Origin: Xylanimonas oleitrophica
Lineage (GTDB): Bacteria > Actinomycetota > Actinomycetes > Actinomycetales > Cellulomonadaceae
Reading direction: 5' to 3'
Assembly: GCF_003244315.1 (NCBI RefSeq)
Contig: NZ_QKWH01000014.1
Location: 1 to 64,000 of the forward strand
DNA length: 64,000 nt
Shown: positions 24,117 to 36,360 of the stretch, piece after piece
How positions within the stretch are numbered: the first letter of the stretch is position 1
How the letters are laid out: the number at the start of each line of letters is the position of its first letter
The notes under the pieces: model-generated
The model's database searches: none
Seen by the model: only the letters and a program-made list of their open reading frames with translations
What the model was told of the DNA's origin: nothing
Position numbers and translations under genes: made by a program

Positions 24117-27107
24117 GTGAGCAACCGCCTCGTCATCTCCGGCGCCCGCGAGCACAACCTGCGCAACGTCGGCCTCGAGCTGCCGCGTGACCGCCTGATC
24201 GTGTTCACGGGCCTGTCCGGCTCCGGCAAGTCGTCCCTCGCGTTCGACACGATCTTCGCCGAGGGCCAGCGCCGGTACGTCGAGTCGCTGTCCGCGTACG
24301 CCCGCCAGTTCCTCGGGCAGATGGACAAGCCTGACGTCGACTTCATCGAGGGGTTGAGCCCTGCGGTCTCGATCGACCAGAAGTCGACGAACCGCAACCC
24401 GCGCTCGACGGTCGGCACCATCACGGAGGTCTACGACTACCTGCGCCTCCTGTTCGCGCGCGCCGGCACCCAGCACTGCCCGGTCTGCGGCGAGAAGGTG
24501 CAGTCACAGACCCCGCAGCAGATCGTCGACAAGCTGCTGGAGCTGCCGGAGGGCACCCGCTACCAGGTCCTCGCCCCGGTGGTGCGGGGGCGCAAGGGTG
24601 AGTACGCAGACCTCTTCAAGGAGCTGCAGGGCCAGGGGTTCGCCCGTGCCCGCGTGGACGGGGAGGTCGTGCAGCTGACCAGCCCGCCGCAGCTGGAGAA
24701 GAAGCTCAAGCACGACATCGAGGTCGTGGTCGACCGCCTCGTCGCGCGCGAGGGCGTCCAGCGGCGTCTGACCGACTCCGTCGAGACGGCGCTGCGCCTG
24801 GCCGGCGGCCTGATGATGGTCGAGATGGTCGACGCCGACATCGACGACCTCGACCGGGTGCGCAAGTTCTCCGAGAAGCGCGCCTGCCCCAACGACCACC
24901 CGCTCTCGCTCGACGAGGTCGAGCCCCGCACGTTCTCCTTCAACGCCCCCTACGGCGCCTGCCCGGAGTGCACCGGCATCGGGTTCCGTCTGGAGGTCGA
25001 CCCCGAGCTCGTGGTGCCGGACGTGGACAAGACGCTGCGCGACGGCGCGGTGGTCCCCTGGGCGCAGACGTCGAGCGAGTACTTCCAGCGGGTGCTGTCG
25101 GCGCTCGCGGACGAGATGAGCTTCTCGATGGACGTCCCGTGGCGCGCGCTCCCCGAGCGGGCGCGCGAGGCGATCCTCTACGGGCGCAACCACCAGGTGC
25201 ACGTGCGCTACAAGAACCGGTGGGGGCGTGAGCGCCAGTACTCGACCGGGTTCGAGGGTGCCGTGACGTTCATCGAGCGGCGGCACGCGGAGACGGAGTC
25301 GGACTCCTCGAAGGAGAAGTACGAGGGCTTCATGCGTGAGGTCCCGTGCCCGGTCTGCAAGGGCGCGCGCCTCAAGCCGGAGGTGCTGGCGGTCAAGGTC
25401 GGCGACAAGTCGATCTGGGACGTGTGCCGCATGTCGATCGACGAGGCTGCCGCGTTCCTGGGCGGGATCGAGCTGGGCGTGCGGGAGCGGCAGATCGCCG
25501 CCGAGGTGCTCAAGGAGATCAACGCGCGCCTCGGGTTCCTCCTGGACGTGGGGCTCGACTACCTCTCCCTGGAGCGTGCCGCAGGCACGCTGTCCGGCGG
25601 GGAGGCGCAGCGCATCCGGCTCGCCACGCAGATCGGCTCCGGCCTGGTCGGCGTCCTGTACGTGCTCGACGAGCCCAGCATCGGGCTGCACCAGCGCGAC
25701 AACCGCCGTCTCATCGACACGCTCACGCGCCTGCGCGACCTCGGCAACACGCTGATCGTCGTGGAGCACGACGAGGACACGATCCGTACCGCCGACTGGA
25801 TCGTGGACGTCGGCCCCGGGGCCGGTGAGCACGGGGGGCGGGTCGTCCACTCCGGCGACTACGCGGGCCTGCTCGAGGCGGAGGAGTCCGTGACGGGCGC
25901 CTACCTCTCGGGTCGCCGCCAGGTGGGCGTCCCCGCCGAGCGCCGTGCCATCGACCCGGACCGGGTGGTGCGTGTGGTCGGCGCCCGCGAGCACAACCTG
26001 CGCGGCATCGACGTCGACTTCCCGCTCGGCGTGCTGACGGCCGTGACGGGTGTCTCCGGCTCGGGCAAGTCGACGCTCGTCAACTCGATCCTCTACACGG
26101 TGATGGCGAACGAGCTCAACGGCGCGCGTCAGGTCGCCGGGCGGCACACGCGCGTCACGGGCCTCGAGCACCTCGACAAGGTGGTCCACGTGGACCAGGG
26201 GCCCATCGGGCGCACGCCGCGCTCGAACCCGGCCACCTACACGGGTGTGTGGGACCACGTGCGCCGCCTGTTCGCCGAGACGGAGGAGGCGAAGGTGCGC
26301 GGGTACGGCCCGGGACGCTTCTCCTTCAACGTCAAGGGCGGCCGTTGCGAGGCGTGCTCGGGCGACGGCACGCTCAAGATCGAGATGAACTTCCTCCCGG
26401 ACGTCTACGTGCCGTGCGAGGTGTGCCACGGTGCGCGGTACAACCGCGAGACGCTCGAGGTGCACTTCAAGGGCAAGACGGTCGCGGACGTGCTGGACAT
26501 GCCGATCGAGGAGGCCGCGGAGTTCTTCGCCGCGGTGCCGGCGATCTCGCGGCACATGAAGACGCTCGTCGACGTGGGCCTCGGGTACGTGCGTCTCGGG
26601 CAGCCGGCGCCGACGCTCTCGGGCGGCGAGGCCCAGCGGGTCAAGCTGGCCAGCGAGCTGCAGCGCCGGTCCACGGGGCGCACCGTCTACGTGCTGGACG
26701 AGCCCACCACCGGTCTGCACTTCGAGGACATCCGCAAGCTGCTGGGCGTGCTCCAGTCGCTCGTGGAGAAGGGCAACTCGGTGATCGTGATCGAGCACAA
26801 CCTCGACGTCATCAAGAGCGCGGACTGGGTCATCGACATGGGACCAGAGGGCGGTTCGGGCGGCGGCACGGTCGTGGCCCAGGGCACCCCCGAGCACGTG
26901 GCGGGGGTCGAGGCGAGCCACACCGGCCGGTTCCTGGCCGAGGTGCTCGCCGCGCACCCTCCGGTCGCGCAGCCAGCCACGAAGCGCTCGTCGCGCTCGT
27001 CGACCAAGGAGCCGGCGGGCGGCAAGGGCAAGGCCGCAGGCAAGGGCGGCAAGAAGCGCGTGGCCGCCGCGTCTTCGGGGCGGTCGGGCACGACGGCCAA
27101 GGCGTGA
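24117..27107 (+). CDS. uvrA: UvrABC excinuclease subunit A
   Basis: Damage-sensing ABC ATPase of nucleotide excision repair, 996 residues. Two ABC modules are present: Walker [10 protein letters not shown] and GVSGSGKST, signatures [12 protein letters not shown] and [12 protein letters not shown], Walker [14 protein letters not shown] and [10 protein letters not shown]. Zinc-binding cysteine pairs occur in [28 protein letters not shown] and CEVCHG. The last 40 or so residues form a Lys/Ser/Gly-rich basic tail ([20 protein letters not shown]...) not seen in the core family. The GTG start follows a leaderless -10 behind a LexA box, so it is SOS-inducible. The TGA overlaps the GTG of the next gene. 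Confidence 0.97.
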   Translation: MSNRLVISGAREHNLRNVGLELPRDRLIVFTGLSGSGKSSLAFDTIFAEGQRRYVESLSAYARQFLGQMDKPDVDFIEGLSPAVSIDQKSTNRNPRSTVGTITEVYDYLRLLFARAGTQHCPVCGEKVQSQTPQQIVDKLLELPEGTRYQVLAPVVRGRKGEYADLFKELQGQGFARARVDGEVVQLTSPPQLEKKLKHDIEVVVDRLVAREGVQRRLTDSVETALRLAGGLMMVEMVDADIDDLDRVRKFSEKRACPNDHPLSLDEVEPRTFSFNAPYGACPECTGIGFRLEVDPELVVPDVDKTLRDGAVVPWAQTSSEYFQRVLSALADEMSFSMDVPWRALPERAREAILYGRNHQVHVRYKNRWGRERQYSTGFEGAVTFIERRHAETESDSSKEKYEGFMREVPCPVCKGARLKPEVLAVKVGDKSIWDVCRMSIDEAAAFLGGIELGVRERQIAAEVLKEINARLGFLLDVGLDYLSLERAAGTLSGGEAQRIRLATQIGSGLVGVLYVLDEPSIGLHQRDNRRLIDTLTRLRDLGNTLIVVEHDEDTIRTADWIVDVGPGAGEHGGRVVHSGDYAGLLEAEESVTGAYLSGRRQVGVPAERRAIDPDRVVRVVGAREHNLRGIDVDFPLGVLTAVTGVSGSGKSTLVNSILYTVMANELNGARQVAGRHTRVTGLEHLDKVVHVDQGPIGRTPRSNPATYTGVWDHVRRLFAETEEAKVRGYGPGRFSFNVKGGRCEACSGDGTLKIEMNFLPDVYVPCEVCHGARYNRETLEVHFKGKTVADVLDMPIEEAAEFFAAVPAISRHMKTLVDVGLGYVRLGQPAPTLSGGEAQRVKLASELQRRSTGRTVYVLDEPTTGLHFEDIRKLLGVLQSLVEKGNSVIVIEHNLDVIKSADWVIDMGPEGGSGGGTVVAQGTPEHVAGVEASHTGRFLAEVLAAHPPVAQPATKRSSRSSTKEPAGGKGKAAGKGGKKRVAAASSGRSGTTAKA

Positions 27108-27802
27108 GCACCGGCGCGGCGCCGGCCTCGCCGCCGCGCGTCGTGCGCGCCGACGACGCCGAGGCCGGGGCGCTGCTGGCGTCGGGGTGGTCGGTGGCGT
27201 CGGAGTCGTGGGGAGCGCGGCTCGAGGTCACCGAGGAAGTGCTGCTGCGCTGCGCGGCTGCGGTGACCGCCGCGGAGTCCGCGGGCTGGGAGCTGCTGGT
27301 CCTGGGACCGGCCGACGCCGGTGCGATTACCGAGCTCGACATGCGGGCCCTGGTGGACTACCCGGTCACGCCGGCGACCCGGCACGCGCCGCCCGAGCCG
27401 GAGGCGCTGTCCCGCTCCCTGGCCGCGGGGGAGCGGTGGGCGTACGGTGCGGCAGGCCCAGCGGGCTCGCTCGACGCGGCCACGGTCCTGTACCGCTCGG
27501 TGGGCCGCGAGACCGCCCTCGTGGAGACGGACTTCACGGTCACCCGGGCCGGCGTGCGTGGCCGGGGCCTGGCCACGGCGGTCAAGGCGGCGGCAGTGCT
27601 CGACCTGGCGGCGCAGGGGCACGAGCGCTTCGCCACCGGGGGAGCAGGGCAGAACGGGGCGTCCCGGCGCGCCAACGAGGCCCTGGGGTACGTCGTCACC
27701 GAGCGGTGGCTGCACCTGGTGCCGCCCGGCGACCCGCGTCCCTCGCCCTGCGGCTCCCGCTCCTCGACGCCCCCGGCCGGGGGCGTCACCACCGCGACAT
27801 AG
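27104..27802 (+). CDS. GNAT family N-acetyltransferase
   Basis: A 232-residue acetyltransferase with unknown substrate. The GTG at 27104 overlaps the uvrA stop (GTGA), so it is translated from the uvrA mRNA and would be co-induced by DNA damage. The GNAT core is at the C-terminal half: [24 protein letters not shown] (CoA loop) and [24 protein letters not shown] (last strand). The N-terminal half resembles a degenerate second GNAT-like domain. Its TAG stop is part of the -10 element of uvrC. The coupling to uvrA is positional; no repair role is established. Confidence 0.82.
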   Translation: MSTGAAPASPPRVVRADDAEAGALLASGWSVASESWGARLEVTEEVLLRCAAAVTAAESAGWELLVLGPADAGAITELDMRALVDYPVTPATRHAPPEPEALSRSLAAGERWAYGAAGPAGSLDAATVLYRSVGRETALVETDFTVTRAGVRGRGLATAVKAAAVLDLAAQGHERFATGGAGQNGASRRANEALGYVVTERWLHLVPPGDPRPSPCGSRSSTPPAGGVTTAT

Positions 27803-27805
27803 GGT
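27800..27805 (+). promoter_or_regulatory. -10 element TAGGGT of leaderless uvrC
   Basis: TAGGGT overlaps the stop codon of the acetyltransferase gene and ends six bases before the uvrC ATG at 27812. Confidence 0.55.
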
Positions 27806-27811
27806 GAAGAC

Positions 27812-30025
27812 ATGGCCGATCCCGCCACCTACCGCCCCGCGCCGGGAGAGATCCCCACGTCGCCGGGGGTGTACCGCTTCCGGGACGAGCACGGCCGGGT
27901 CATCTACGTCGGCAAGGCGAAGAGCCTGCGCCCGCGCCTGTCGAGCTACTTCCAGGACCTGGCGAACCTGCACCCTCGCACCCAGCGGATGGTCACGACC
28001 GCGGCGTCGGTCGAGTGGACCGTCGTGGGCACCGAGGTCGAGGCCCTCGCGCTCGAGTACTCGTGGATCAAGCAGTTCGACCCCCGGTTCAACGTCAAGT
28101 ACCGCGACGACAAGTCGTACCCGTTCCTGGCCGTCACGATGGGCGAGGAGTTCCCACGCGCCCAGGTGATGCGCGGGGCCAAGCGCCCGGGCACCCGGTA
28201 CTTCGGGCCGTACGGGCACGCGTGGGCGATCCGGGAGACGCTCGACCTGCTGCTGCGCGTCTTCCCGGTCCGGACGTGCTCGGCGGGCGTGTTCAAGCGC
28301 GCGGGCCAGACGGGTCGCCCGTGCCTGCTGGGCTACATCGACAAGTGCTCGGCCCCGTGCGTCGGGCGCGTCACCCCGCAGGAGCACAAGCAGCTCGCGC
28401 AGGACTTCTGCGACTTCATGGCCGGTGACACCCAGCGGTTCGTGCGCCGGCTGGAGAAGCGGATGCAGGAGGCCGCCGAGAACATGGAGTACGAGCAGGC
28501 CGCGCGCCTGCGCGACGACATCCAGGCCCTGCAGCGCGCGCTGGAGAAGAACGCCGTCGTCCTGGGGGACGCGACCGACGCGGACGTGTTCGCGCTGGTG
28601 GGTGACGAGCTCGAGGCCGCCGTGCAGGTGTTCCACGTGCGCGGCGGCCGGATCCGCGGTCAGCGTGGCTGGGTCGTGGAGAAGGTCGAGGACGTCACGG
28701 ACGCCGAGCTCGTCGAGCACCTGCTCCAGCAGGTGTACGGCGGCGAGGGCGGGGAGACGGGCGTGCCGCGGGAGGTGCTGGTGCCGGTGCTGCCGCCGGA
28801 CCCGCAGCAGGTCACGGCGTGGCTCGCCGGGCTGCGCGGCACCCGCGTGGAGCTGCGCGTGCCCCAGCGCGGCGACAAGCGCGAGCTGGCCGAGACGGTG
28901 CGCAAGAACGCCGAGCACGCGTTGGCGCTGCACCGCACGCGCCGGGCTGGCGACCTGACGACCCGCAGCCAGGCGCTGCGCGAGATCCAGGAGGCGCTCG
29001 ACCTGGAGACGGCTCCGCTGCGCATCGAGTGCTACGACGTCTCGCACACGCAGGGCACCTACCAGTCGGCGTCGATGGTGGTGTTCGAGGACGGGCTGCC
29101 CCGCAAGGGCGAGTATCGGTCGTTCAGCATCCGGGGGCCGGAGGGCGACGGAGCCCGCGACGACACCGCAGCCATGTACGAGGTCATCACGCGCCGGTTC
29201 CGGCGCTACCTGTCCGACCGCGCGCGGACCGGGGAGCTCGACGTCGACCCCGCCGGTGACGAGGAGGGCGCCCTGCGCTCGGGCGAGGTCGCGGCGGACG
29301 CCCCCGCGGAGCGGCAGCGGTTCGCGTATCCGCCGAACCTCGTCGTCGTCGACGGCGGGCCGCCGCAGGTGGCGGCGGCCCGGCGCGCGCTGGACGACCT
29401 GGGCATCACCGACGTTGCCCTGTGCGGGCTGGCCAAGCGCCTGGAGGAGGTGTGGGTGCCGGGCGAGGACTACCCGGTGATCCTGCAGAGGTCGTCCGAG
29501 GGGCTCTACCTGCTGCAGCGGGTGCGGGACGAGGCGCACCGGTTCGCGATCAACCAGCACCGCAAGCGTCGCAGCAAGGGCATGACGGCATCGGCGCTCG
29601 ACGACGTCCCCGGGCTGGGTCCGGCGCGGCGCAAGGCGCTGCTGGCGCACTTCGGCTCGGTCAAGCGGCTGCGCGCAGCCAGCGTGGAGGAGATCGCGAG
29701 CGTCCGGGGGATGGGCGTCCGCACTGCCGAGGCGGTCCTCGCGGCGCTGCACGGAGCCTCGAACGGAGCCTCGGACGAGGGCACGAACGGTGTCGAGGAC
29801 GCCGTGGGCGCCGTCGCGGAGTCGGTGGCGCGCGAGATGTCGCCCACCGCGCCGGGGCGGGGCGGTGCTGACCCGGTGTCCACGGCGACCGAGGGGAGCG
29901 AGGGGCAGGTCCCTGACGAGGCCGCGCGCGCGAGGCACGACGCCGCACCTGACGCTGCACCCGACGCCGACACGGATGCCGCCGGCCCGGCCCGGGGCGA
30001 CGAGGCTGGCATGCTGGGGGCATGA
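27812..30025 (+). CDS. uvrC: UvrABC excinuclease subunit C
   Basis: Makes the two incisions in nucleotide excision repair. The 737 residues comprise a GIY-YIG nuclease ([23 protein letters not shown]), a cysteine-containing middle part ([30 protein letters not shown]), a UVR motif ([18 protein letters not shown]), an RNase H-like nuclease ([19 protein letters not shown]) and helix-hairpin-helix repeats ([28 protein letters not shown]). From about residue 650 a Gly/Ala/Asp-rich tail of roughly 90 residues is added; typical UvrC ends near the HhH. The stop overlaps the rapZ start (ATGA). Confidence 0.97.
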   Translation: MADPATYRPAPGEIPTSPGVYRFRDEHGRVIYVGKAKSLRPRLSSYFQDLANLHPRTQRMVTTAASVEWTVVGTEVEALALEYSWIKQFDPRFNVKYRDDKSYPFLAVTMGEEFPRAQVMRGAKRPGTRYFGPYGHAWAIRETLDLLLRVFPVRTCSAGVFKRAGQTGRPCLLGYIDKCSAPCVGRVTPQEHKQLAQDFCDFMAGDTQRFVRRLEKRMQEAAENMEYEQAARLRDDIQALQRALEKNAVVLGDATDADVFALVGDELEAAVQVFHVRGGRIRGQRGWVVEKVEDVTDAELVEHLLQQVYGGEGGETGVPREVLVPVLPPDPQQVTAWLAGLRGTRVELRVPQRGDKRELAETVRKNAEHALALHRTRRAGDLTTRSQALREIQEALDLETAPLRIECYDVSHTQGTYQSASMVVFEDGLPRKGEYRSFSIRGPEGDGARDDTAAMYEVITRRFRRYLSDRARTGELDVDPAGDEEGALRSGEVAADAPAERQRFAYPPNLVVVDGGPPQVAAARRALDDLGITDVALCGLAKRLEEVWVPGEDYPVILQRSSEGLYLLQRVRDEAHRFAINQHRKRRSKGMTASALDDVPGLGPARRKALLAHFGSVKRLRAASVEEIASVRGMGVRTAEAVLAALHGASNGASDEGTNGVEDAVGAVAESVAREMSPTAPGRGGADPVSTATEGSEGQVPDEAARARHDAAPDAAPDADTDAAGPARGDEAGMLGA

Positions 30026-30987
30026 GCGACCCGTCGCCCGAGACCACGCCCGCCGAGACCACCTCCCCGCCCACCGTCCCGCACGGCATCCCCGCCATCG
30101 AGGCGTCGACGCACGCGCCGGAGCGCAACGAGCCTGAGGTGCTGATCATCACCGGCATGTCCGGCGCGGGCCGCAGCCGCGCAGCGGGGGTGCTGGAGGA
30201 CCTCGACTGGTTCGTCGTCGACAACCTGCCGCCGATGATGATCGCGCCGCTCGTCGACCTCATGACGCGCGCCGGGTCGGCCGTCGAACGGCTGGCCGTG
30301 GTCGTGGACGTGCGTGGCAGGCAGTACTTCACCGAGCTGGTCGGAGCGCTCGAGCACATGCGCGCCCAGGGCGTGCAGTACCGGATCCTGTACCTGGACG
30401 CCTCGGACGAGACGCTGGTGCGTCGGTTCGAGAGCGTGCGCCGCCCGCACCCGCTCCAGGGGGAGGGGCGGATCCTCGACGGGATCGCGCACGAGCGCAA
30501 GGCCCTCGCCTCGATCGCGGAGCGCGCCGACACCGTGATCGACACCTCGACGCTCTCGGTCCACGACCTGGCTCGCGAGGTGCGCGCGGCGGTCGCCAGC
30601 GGCGCTCCGGAGGTCCTGCGGGTCAACGTGGTCGCCTTCGGCTTCAAGTACGGCCTGCCGCTCGACGCCGACCACGTGGCCGACGTGCGGTTCCTGGCGA
30701 ACCCGTACTGGATCACCGAGCTGCGGCACCTGACGGGCCGCGACGGCCCGGTGCGCGACTACGTGCTCTCCCGGCCCGGCGCCCAGCTCTTCGTCGACCG
30801 CTACGTGGCGGCCCTGGAGCCCGTGCTGGCCGGCTACCTGCACGAGGAGAAGCGCTACGCGACGATCGCCGTCGGCTGCACCGGCGGCAAGCACCGGTCG
30901 GTGGCGATGGCGGAGGAGATCGCCCACCGGCTCCGGGAGGCAGGCATGCGGGTCACCGTCACGGCGCGAGACCTCGGCAAGGAGTGA
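30022..30987 (+). CDS. rapZ: RNase adapter / nucleotide-binding protein RapZ
   Basis: A P-loop protein of 321 residues; in enterobacteria RapZ controls glucosamine-6-phosphate synthase through small RNAs, while its actinobacterial role is less defined. The P-loop is [14 protein letters not shown], followed by [12 protein letters not shown], the [23 protein letters not shown] segment and the C-terminal signature [23 protein letters not shown] ... [11 protein letters not shown]. The ATG overlaps the uvrC stop, and the TGA overlaps the next GTG. Gene order uvrC-rapZ-yvcK-whiA is conserved across actinobacteria and supports the call. Confidence 0.94.
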   Translation: MSDPSPETTPAETTSPPTVPHGIPAIEASTHAPERNEPEVLIITGMSGAGRSRAAGVLEDLDWFVVDNLPPMMIAPLVDLMTRAGSAVERLAVVVDVRGRQYFTELVGALEHMRAQGVQYRILYLDASDETLVRRFESVRRPHPLQGEGRILDGIAHERKALASIAERADTVIDTSTLSVHDLAREVRAAVASGAPEVLRVNVVAFGFKYGLPLDADHVADVRFLANPYWITELRHLTGRDGPVRDYVLSRPGAQLFVDRYVAALEPVLAGYLHEEKRYATIAVGCTGGKHRSVAMAEEIAHRLREAGMRVTVTARDLGKE

Positions 30988-31955
30988 CCGTGGGGCTGTC
31001 CACGAGCAAGCCTGCCGTGGTGGCCCTGGGTGGCGGCCACGGGCTGTCGGCGTCCCTCGGCGCCCTGCGGCACGTCTCCGACCGCCTGACGGCGGTGGTG
31101 ACCGTCGCGGACGACGGCGGATCCTCCGGTCGCCTGCGCGAGGAGATCGGCGTGCTGCCGCCGGGCGACCTGCGGATGGCGCTCGCTGCGCTGTGCGACG
31201 ACTCGGACTGGGGCCGCACGTGGAGCGCCGTGCTCCAGCACCGGTTCGCCACGAGCGGGCCGCTGGACCGGCACGCGGTGGGCAACCTGCTGATCGTGGC
31301 GCTGTGGGAGCTGCTGGACGACACCGTCTCGGGCCTGGACTGGGTGGGGCGCCTGCTGGGGGCGCGCGGGCGCGTCCTGCCGATGTCGTCGGTGCCGCTG
31401 GTCGTGGAGGCTGACGTGCGGGACGAGGGCGCGGCCGGGGAGCTGCGCACCGTCGTCGGGCAGACGAACGTGGCCACGGCGCAAGGGCGTATCGAGCAGC
31501 TGCGCGTGGAGCCTGCCGACCCTCCGGCGTGCGACGAGGCGCTGGCGGCCGTGCGGGAGGCGGACTGGGTGGTGCTGGGTCCGGGCTCCTGGTACTCGTC
31601 GGTGCTGGTGCACCTGCTGGTGCCCCAGCTCTCGGAGGCGCTGCACGAGACGCGGGCGCGCCGGTGCGTGACGCTGAACCTCTCGCCGGACTCCGAGACG
31701 TCGGGCCTGACGGCGGTGGACCACCTGGAGGTGCTGCACAAGCACGCGCCCGGGCTGCGGGTCGACGTCGTGCTGGCGGACCCGAGCGCCGTCGAGGACG
31801 TGGAGGCGGCGGAGGCTGCGGCCGCGGCGATGGGGGCGCGGCTGGTGATGCGCCAGGTCGCGCTCGGAGACGGGACGCCGCGGCACGACGCGCTGCGGCT
31901 GGCGGCGGCGTACAGGGACGTGTTCGACGGCGTGCTGGGGGACGTGCCGGTCTGA
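30984..31955 (+). CDS. YvcK/CofD-like gluconeogenesis factor
   Basis: A 323-residue UPF0052/YvcK protein, a nucleotide-sugar-binding relative of the CofD transferase, needed in Bacillus and mycobacteria for growth on gluconeogenic carbon and for cell-wall homeostasis. Motifs: VVALGGGHGLSASLGALR, VTVADDGGSSGRLREE, LPPGDLRMALAAL, HAVGNLLIVALWE and WVVLGPGSWYSSVLVHLLVPQL. The GTG at 30984 overlaps the rapZ TGA; a second GTG at 30990 is possible. It lies upstream of whiA as in other actinobacteria, but a separate whiA promoter follows. Confidence 0.92.
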   Translation: MTVGLSTSKPAVVALGGGHGLSASLGALRHVSDRLTAVVTVADDGGSSGRLREEIGVLPPGDLRMALAALCDDSDWGRTWSAVLQHRFATSGPLDRHAVGNLLIVALWELLDDTVSGLDWVGRLLGARGRVLPMSSVPLVVEADVRDEGAAGELRTVVGQTNVATAQGRIEQLRVEPADPPACDEALAAVREADWVVLGPGSWYSSVLVHLLVPQLSEALHETRARRCVTLNLSPDSETSGLTAVDHLEVLHKHAPGLRVDVVLADPSAVEDVEAAEAAAAAMGARLVMRQVALGDGTPRHDALRLAAAYRDVFDGVLGDVPV

Positions 31956-31964
31956 GGCAGGGCT

Positions 31965-31999
31965 GCGACACGCCGGTGCCGAAAACGCGCGACACGCCG
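31965..31999 (+). promoter_or_regulatory. Two GACAC-containing repeats before whiA (candidate WhiA sites)
   Basis: The 11-mer GCGACACGCCG occurs at 31965-31975 and again at 31989-31999, 24 bases apart, just upstream of the whiA -10 (CAGGAT, 32003-32008). GACAC is the core recognised by WhiA in Streptomyces, where WhiA also acts on its own promoter. Confidence 0.6.
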
Positions 32000-32015
32000 T
32001 GGCAGGATGTGCGGC

Positions 32016-32996
32016 ATGGCGCTCACCGCACAGGTCAAGGAAGAGCTCGCCCGCGTGCGGGTCACCCGCACGTCGTGCCGCAAGGCCGAGGTCTCGTCCA
32101 TGCTCCGGTTCTCCGGCGGCCTGCACATCATCTCCGGCCGCGTGGTCATCGAGGCCGAGCTGGACACCGAGTCGGTCGCGGCGCGCCTGCGCGGGGCGAT
32201 CGCCGAGCTGTACGGCCACGGCAGCGACCTGATCGTGGTCCAGGCGGGCGGGCTGCGGAAGCACAACCGCTACGTGGTGCGCGTGGTGCGCGAGGGTGAG
32301 TCCCTCGCGCGGCAGACGGGCCTGCTGGACCAGCGCGGCCGCCCGGTGCGCGGCCTGGCCCCCGAGGTGGTCTCGGCCGGCCTGCTCGAGGCCGAGGCGG
32401 TCTGGCGCGGGGCCTTCCTCGCGCACGGGTCCCTCACCGAGCCGGGTCGGTCGATGGCGCTGGAGGTCACGTGCCCCGGCCCGGAGGCGGCTCTCGCCCT
32501 GGTGGGGGCGGCGCGGCGCCTGGGTGTGCAGGCCAAGTCGCGCGAGGTGCGCAACGTCGACCGCGTGGTGGTGCGCGACGGCGAGGCGATCAGCGAGATG
32601 CTGCGCCGGATGGGGGCGACGTCCACGCTCGAGGTGTGGGAGGAGCGCCGGGCACGCCGCGAGGTGCGGGGGACCGCGAACCGCCTGGCGAACTTCGACG
32701 ACGCGAACCTGCGTCGCTCGGCTCGGGCGGCGGTCGCGGCGGGGGCGCGCGTGCAGCGCGCCTTCGAGATCCTCGGCGACGACCTCCCGGAGCACCTGCG
32801 CCAGGCGGGCGAGCTGAGGCTGGCGCACAAGCAGGCCTCGCTCGAGGAGCTCGGACAGCTCGCGGACCCGCCGCTGTCGAAGGACGCGGTGGCCGGTCGT
32901 ATCCGCCGTCTGCTGTCGACGGCGGACAAGAGGGCGATGGAGCTGGGGATCCCTGACACGGAGGCTGGGCTGAGCCCGGACCTGCTCGACCTGTGA
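32016..32996 (+). CDS. whiA: Sporulation/cell-division regulator WhiA
   Basis: A DNA-binding protein of 326 residues combining an N-terminal degenerate LAGLIDADG homing-endonuclease fold with a C-terminal helix-turn-helix. The N-terminus reads [16 protein letters not shown], followed by [14 protein letters not shown] and [22 protein letters not shown]. The C-terminal part has [22 protein letters not shown] and the [37 protein letters not shown]. In non-sporulating actinobacteria it is kept as a cell-division/growth regulator. The ATG at 32016 follows CAGGAT by seven bases. Confidence 0.96.
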   Translation: MALTAQVKEELARVRVTRTSCRKAEVSSMLRFSGGLHIISGRVVIEAELDTESVAARLRGAIAELYGHGSDLIVVQAGGLRKHNRYVVRVVREGESLARQTGLLDQRGRPVRGLAPEVVSAGLLEAEAVWRGAFLAHGSLTEPGRSMALEVTCPGPEAALALVGAARRLGVQAKSREVRNVDRVVVRDGEAISEMLRRMGATSTLEVWEERRARREVRGTANRLANFDDANLRRSARAAVAAGARVQRAFEILGDDLPEHLRQAGELRLAHKQASLEELGQLADPPLSKDAVAGRIRRLLSTADKRAMELGIPDTEAGLSPDLLDL

Positions 32997-33010
32997 CGCA
33001 TCCGACACCC

Positions 33011-33031
33011 TGTGGTCGGACCACTTTGTCC
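33011..33031 (+). terminator. Possible whiA terminator, also a palindrome
   Basis: GTGGTC-G-GACCAC (33012-33024) followed by TTTGTC could end whiA mRNA. A wider inverted repeat CCGACACCC (33002-33010)/GGGTGTCGG (33040-33048) surrounds it. Confidence 0.4.
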
Positions 33032-33070
33032 CGAACCGCGGGTGTCGGGCCGCGGACCCGCAGACGGGGG

Positions 33071-33078
33071 TATAGGCT
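33071..33078 (+). promoter_or_regulatory. Candidate -10 region (TATAGGCT) for gap
   Basis: TATAGGCT lies about 168 bases before the gap start codon, implying a long leader. No good -35 is visible at the right distance. Confidence 0.35.
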
Positions 33079-33104
33079 CGTGGCGTCAGGTGACGACGAC
33101 GTGA

Positions 33105-34250
<1,146 letters not shown>

Positions 34251-34273
34251 CCTCCACGCACCCAGCGTGAACC

Positions 34274-34317
34274 AGACGTCCGCGTGCGCGCCTGTCCGGG
34301 CGGGCACGCGGACGTCT
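34274..34317 (+). terminator. Hairpin between gap and pgk
   Basis: A perfect 14-bp stem, AGACGTCCGCGTGC (34274-34287)/GCACGCGGACGTCT (34304-34317), with a 16-base loop lies midway between the two genes. It may terminate part of the gap transcripts or stabilise them. Confidence 0.65.
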
Positions 34318-34354
34318 CCTTGTCCGTACCCGAACGTGTGACACGGAGCCTTCC

Positions 34355-35554
34355 ATGAAGACCATCGACGAGCTCGGGGACCTGCGCGGCAAGCGCGTCC
34401 TCGTGCGCTCCGACTTCAACGTGCCGCTCGACGGCACGACCATCACCGACGACGGCCGCATCCGGGCCGCGCTGCCGACGCTGAGCAAGCTGCTCGACGC
34501 CGGCGCCCGTGTGGTCGTCACCGCGCACCTGGGCCGCCCCAAGGGCACGCCCGACCCGCAGTACTCGCTGGCCCCGGTGGCCGCCCGCCTGGGCGAGCTG
34601 CTCGGCAAGGAGGTGCCGCTCGCCGGCGACCTGGTCGGGGAGTCTGCCAAGGACACCGTGGCGGCCCTCGGGGACGGCGAGATCGCCCTCCTCGAGAACG
34701 TGCGCTTCGACGCGCGCGAGACGTCCAAGGTGGACGCGGAGCGCGAGGAGCTCGCCGCCGAGCTCGCCGCCCTCGCCGACGCGTTCGTCTCCGACGGCTT
34801 CGGCGTCGTGCACCGCAAGCAGGCCTCCGTCTACGACGTCGCCAAGCTGCTGCCCGCTGCCGCCGGCGACCTGGTGCTCAACGAGGTCAGGTCCCTGTCC
34901 CGGGCCACCACCGACCCCGAGCGCCCCTATGCGGTCGTGCTCGGTGGCTCCAAGGTCTCCGACAAGCTCGGTGTGATCGCGAACCTGCTCACCAAGGCCG
35001 ACCGCCTGCTCATCGGCGGGGGCATGGTCTTCACGTTCCTCGCCGCCAAGGGCCACTCGGTGGGCGCCTCTCTGCTCGAGGAGGACCAGGTCGAGACCGT
35101 CAAGGGCTACCTGGCCACCGCCGAGGAGAACGGCGTGGAGATCGTGCTCCCGACCGACATCGTCGCGGCCGACTCGTTCGCCGCCGACGCCCCGCACCAG
35201 ACGGTGCCCGCCGACCAGATCCCCGACGGCAAGATGGGCCTCGACATCGGCCCGGCGTCGGGCGAGCTGTTCGGGGCCAAGCTCGCGGACGCCAGGACGA
35301 TCGCCTGGAACGGCCCCATGGGCGTCTTCGAGTTCGAGGCGTTCGCCGGCGGTACCAAGGCCGTGGCACAGGGCATCGTCGACGCCACGGCGAACGGTGC
35401 CTTCTCGATCGTCGGTGGTGGCGACTCTGCCGCCGCCGTCCGCAAGCTGGGCTTCGACGAGGCCGGCTTCAGCCACATCTCGACCGGCGGCGGCGCGAGC
35501 CTCGAGCTGCTCGAGGGCAAGACCCTGCCCGGCATCGCAGTCCTGGAGAACTGA
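34355..35554 (+). CDS. pgk: Phosphoglycerate kinase
   Basis: Transfers phosphate from 1,3-bisphosphoglycerate to ADP. The 399 residues show the substrate-binding [13 protein letters not shown] and [12 protein letters not shown], the nucleotide side [13 protein letters not shown] and the C-terminal signature [18 protein letters not shown] followed by [21 protein letters not shown]. The ATG at 34355 follows CGGAGCC, a usable ribosome site. It lies five bases before tpiA. Confidence 0.97.
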   Translation: MKTIDELGDLRGKRVLVRSDFNVPLDGTTITDDGRIRAALPTLSKLLDAGARVVVTAHLGRPKGTPDPQYSLAPVAARLGELLGKEVPLAGDLVGESAKDTVAALGDGEIALLENVRFDARETSKVDAEREELAAELAALADAFVSDGFGVVHRKQASVYDVAKLLPAAAGDLVLNEVRSLSRATTDPERPYAVVLGGSKVSDKLGVIANLLTKADRLLIGGGMVFTFLAAKGHSVGASLLEEDQVETVKGYLATAEENGVEIVLPTDIVAADSFAADAPHQTVPADQIPDGKMGLDIGPASGELFGAKLADARTIAWNGPMGVFEFEAFAGGTKAVAQGIVDATANGAFSIVGGGDSAAAVRKLGFDEAGFSHISTGGGASLELLEGKTLPGIAVLEN

Positions 35555-35559
35555 GGAAC

Positions 35560-36348
35560 ATGAGCAACCGCACCCCGCTGATGGCGGGCAACTGGAAGAT
35601 GAACCTGGACCACCAGGAGGCGATCGCGACCGTCCAGAAGCTGGCCTGGACGCTCAAGGACGCCAAGCACGACTACTCCTCGGTCGAGGTCGTCGTCGTG
35701 CCGCCGTTCACCGACCTGCGCTCCGTGCAGACCCTCGTGGACGGCGACAAGCTCGAGGTCCGCTACGCGGCGCAGGACGTCTCGCAGCACGAGTCCGGCG
35801 CCTACACGGGTGAGATCTCGGCGACCATGCTCTCGAAGCTGGGCTGCTCCTACGTGGTGCTCGGCCACTCGGAGCGGCGCGAGTACCACGCGGAGTCCGA
35901 CGAGCTGGTCAACGCCAAGGTCAAGGCGGCGCTCGGCAAGGGCCTCACGCCGATCCTGTGCGTCGGCGAGGGCCTCGACGTGCGCAAGGCCGGCGACCAG
36001 GTCGCCTACACGCTGGCGCAGGTCGAGGGTGGTCTGGCGGGGGTCTCCAAGGATCAGGCGGCAGGCGTCGTGATCGCCTACGAGCCCGTCTGGGCCATCG
36101 GCACCGGCGAGGTCGCGACCCCGGACGACGCGCAGGAGGTCTGCGGCGCGATCCGTCAGAAGCTCGCCGAGCTCTACGACACCGACGTGGCGGACGCGGT
36201 GCGCGTGCTCTACGGCGGTTCCGTGAAGTCCGGCAACGTCGCCCAGATCATGGCGCAGCCGGACGTCGACGGCGCTCTGGTCGGTGGCGCGAGCCTCGAC
36301 CCCGAGGAGTTCGCGAAGATCGTGCGCTACCAGTCGCACGCCGCCTGA
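35560..36348 (+). CDS. tpiA: Triose-phosphate isomerase
   Basis: Interconverts dihydroxyacetone phosphate and glyceraldehyde 3-phosphate. The 262-residue TIM barrel has Lys13 (AGNWKMN), the electrophile His103 (LGHSERR), the catalytic base Glu175 ([11 protein letters not shown]) and the phosphate loop YGGSVKSGN ... VGGASL. GAGGAAC precedes the ATG five bases after the pgk stop. A very long hairpin follows the gene. Confidence 0.97.
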   Translation: MSNRTPLMAGNWKMNLDHQEAIATVQKLAWTLKDAKHDYSSVEVVVVPPFTDLRSVQTLVDGDKLEVRYAAQDVSQHESGAYTGEISATMLSKLGCSYVVLGHSERREYHAESDELVNAKVKAALGKGLTPILCVGEGLDVRKAGDQVAYTLAQVEGGLAGVSKDQAAGVVIAYEPVWAIGTGEVATPDDAQEVCGAIRQKLAELYDTDVADAVRVLYGGSVKSGNVAQIMAQPDVDGALVGGASLDPEEFAKIVRYQSHAA

Positions 36349-36360
36349 CACCAGCGGGCC

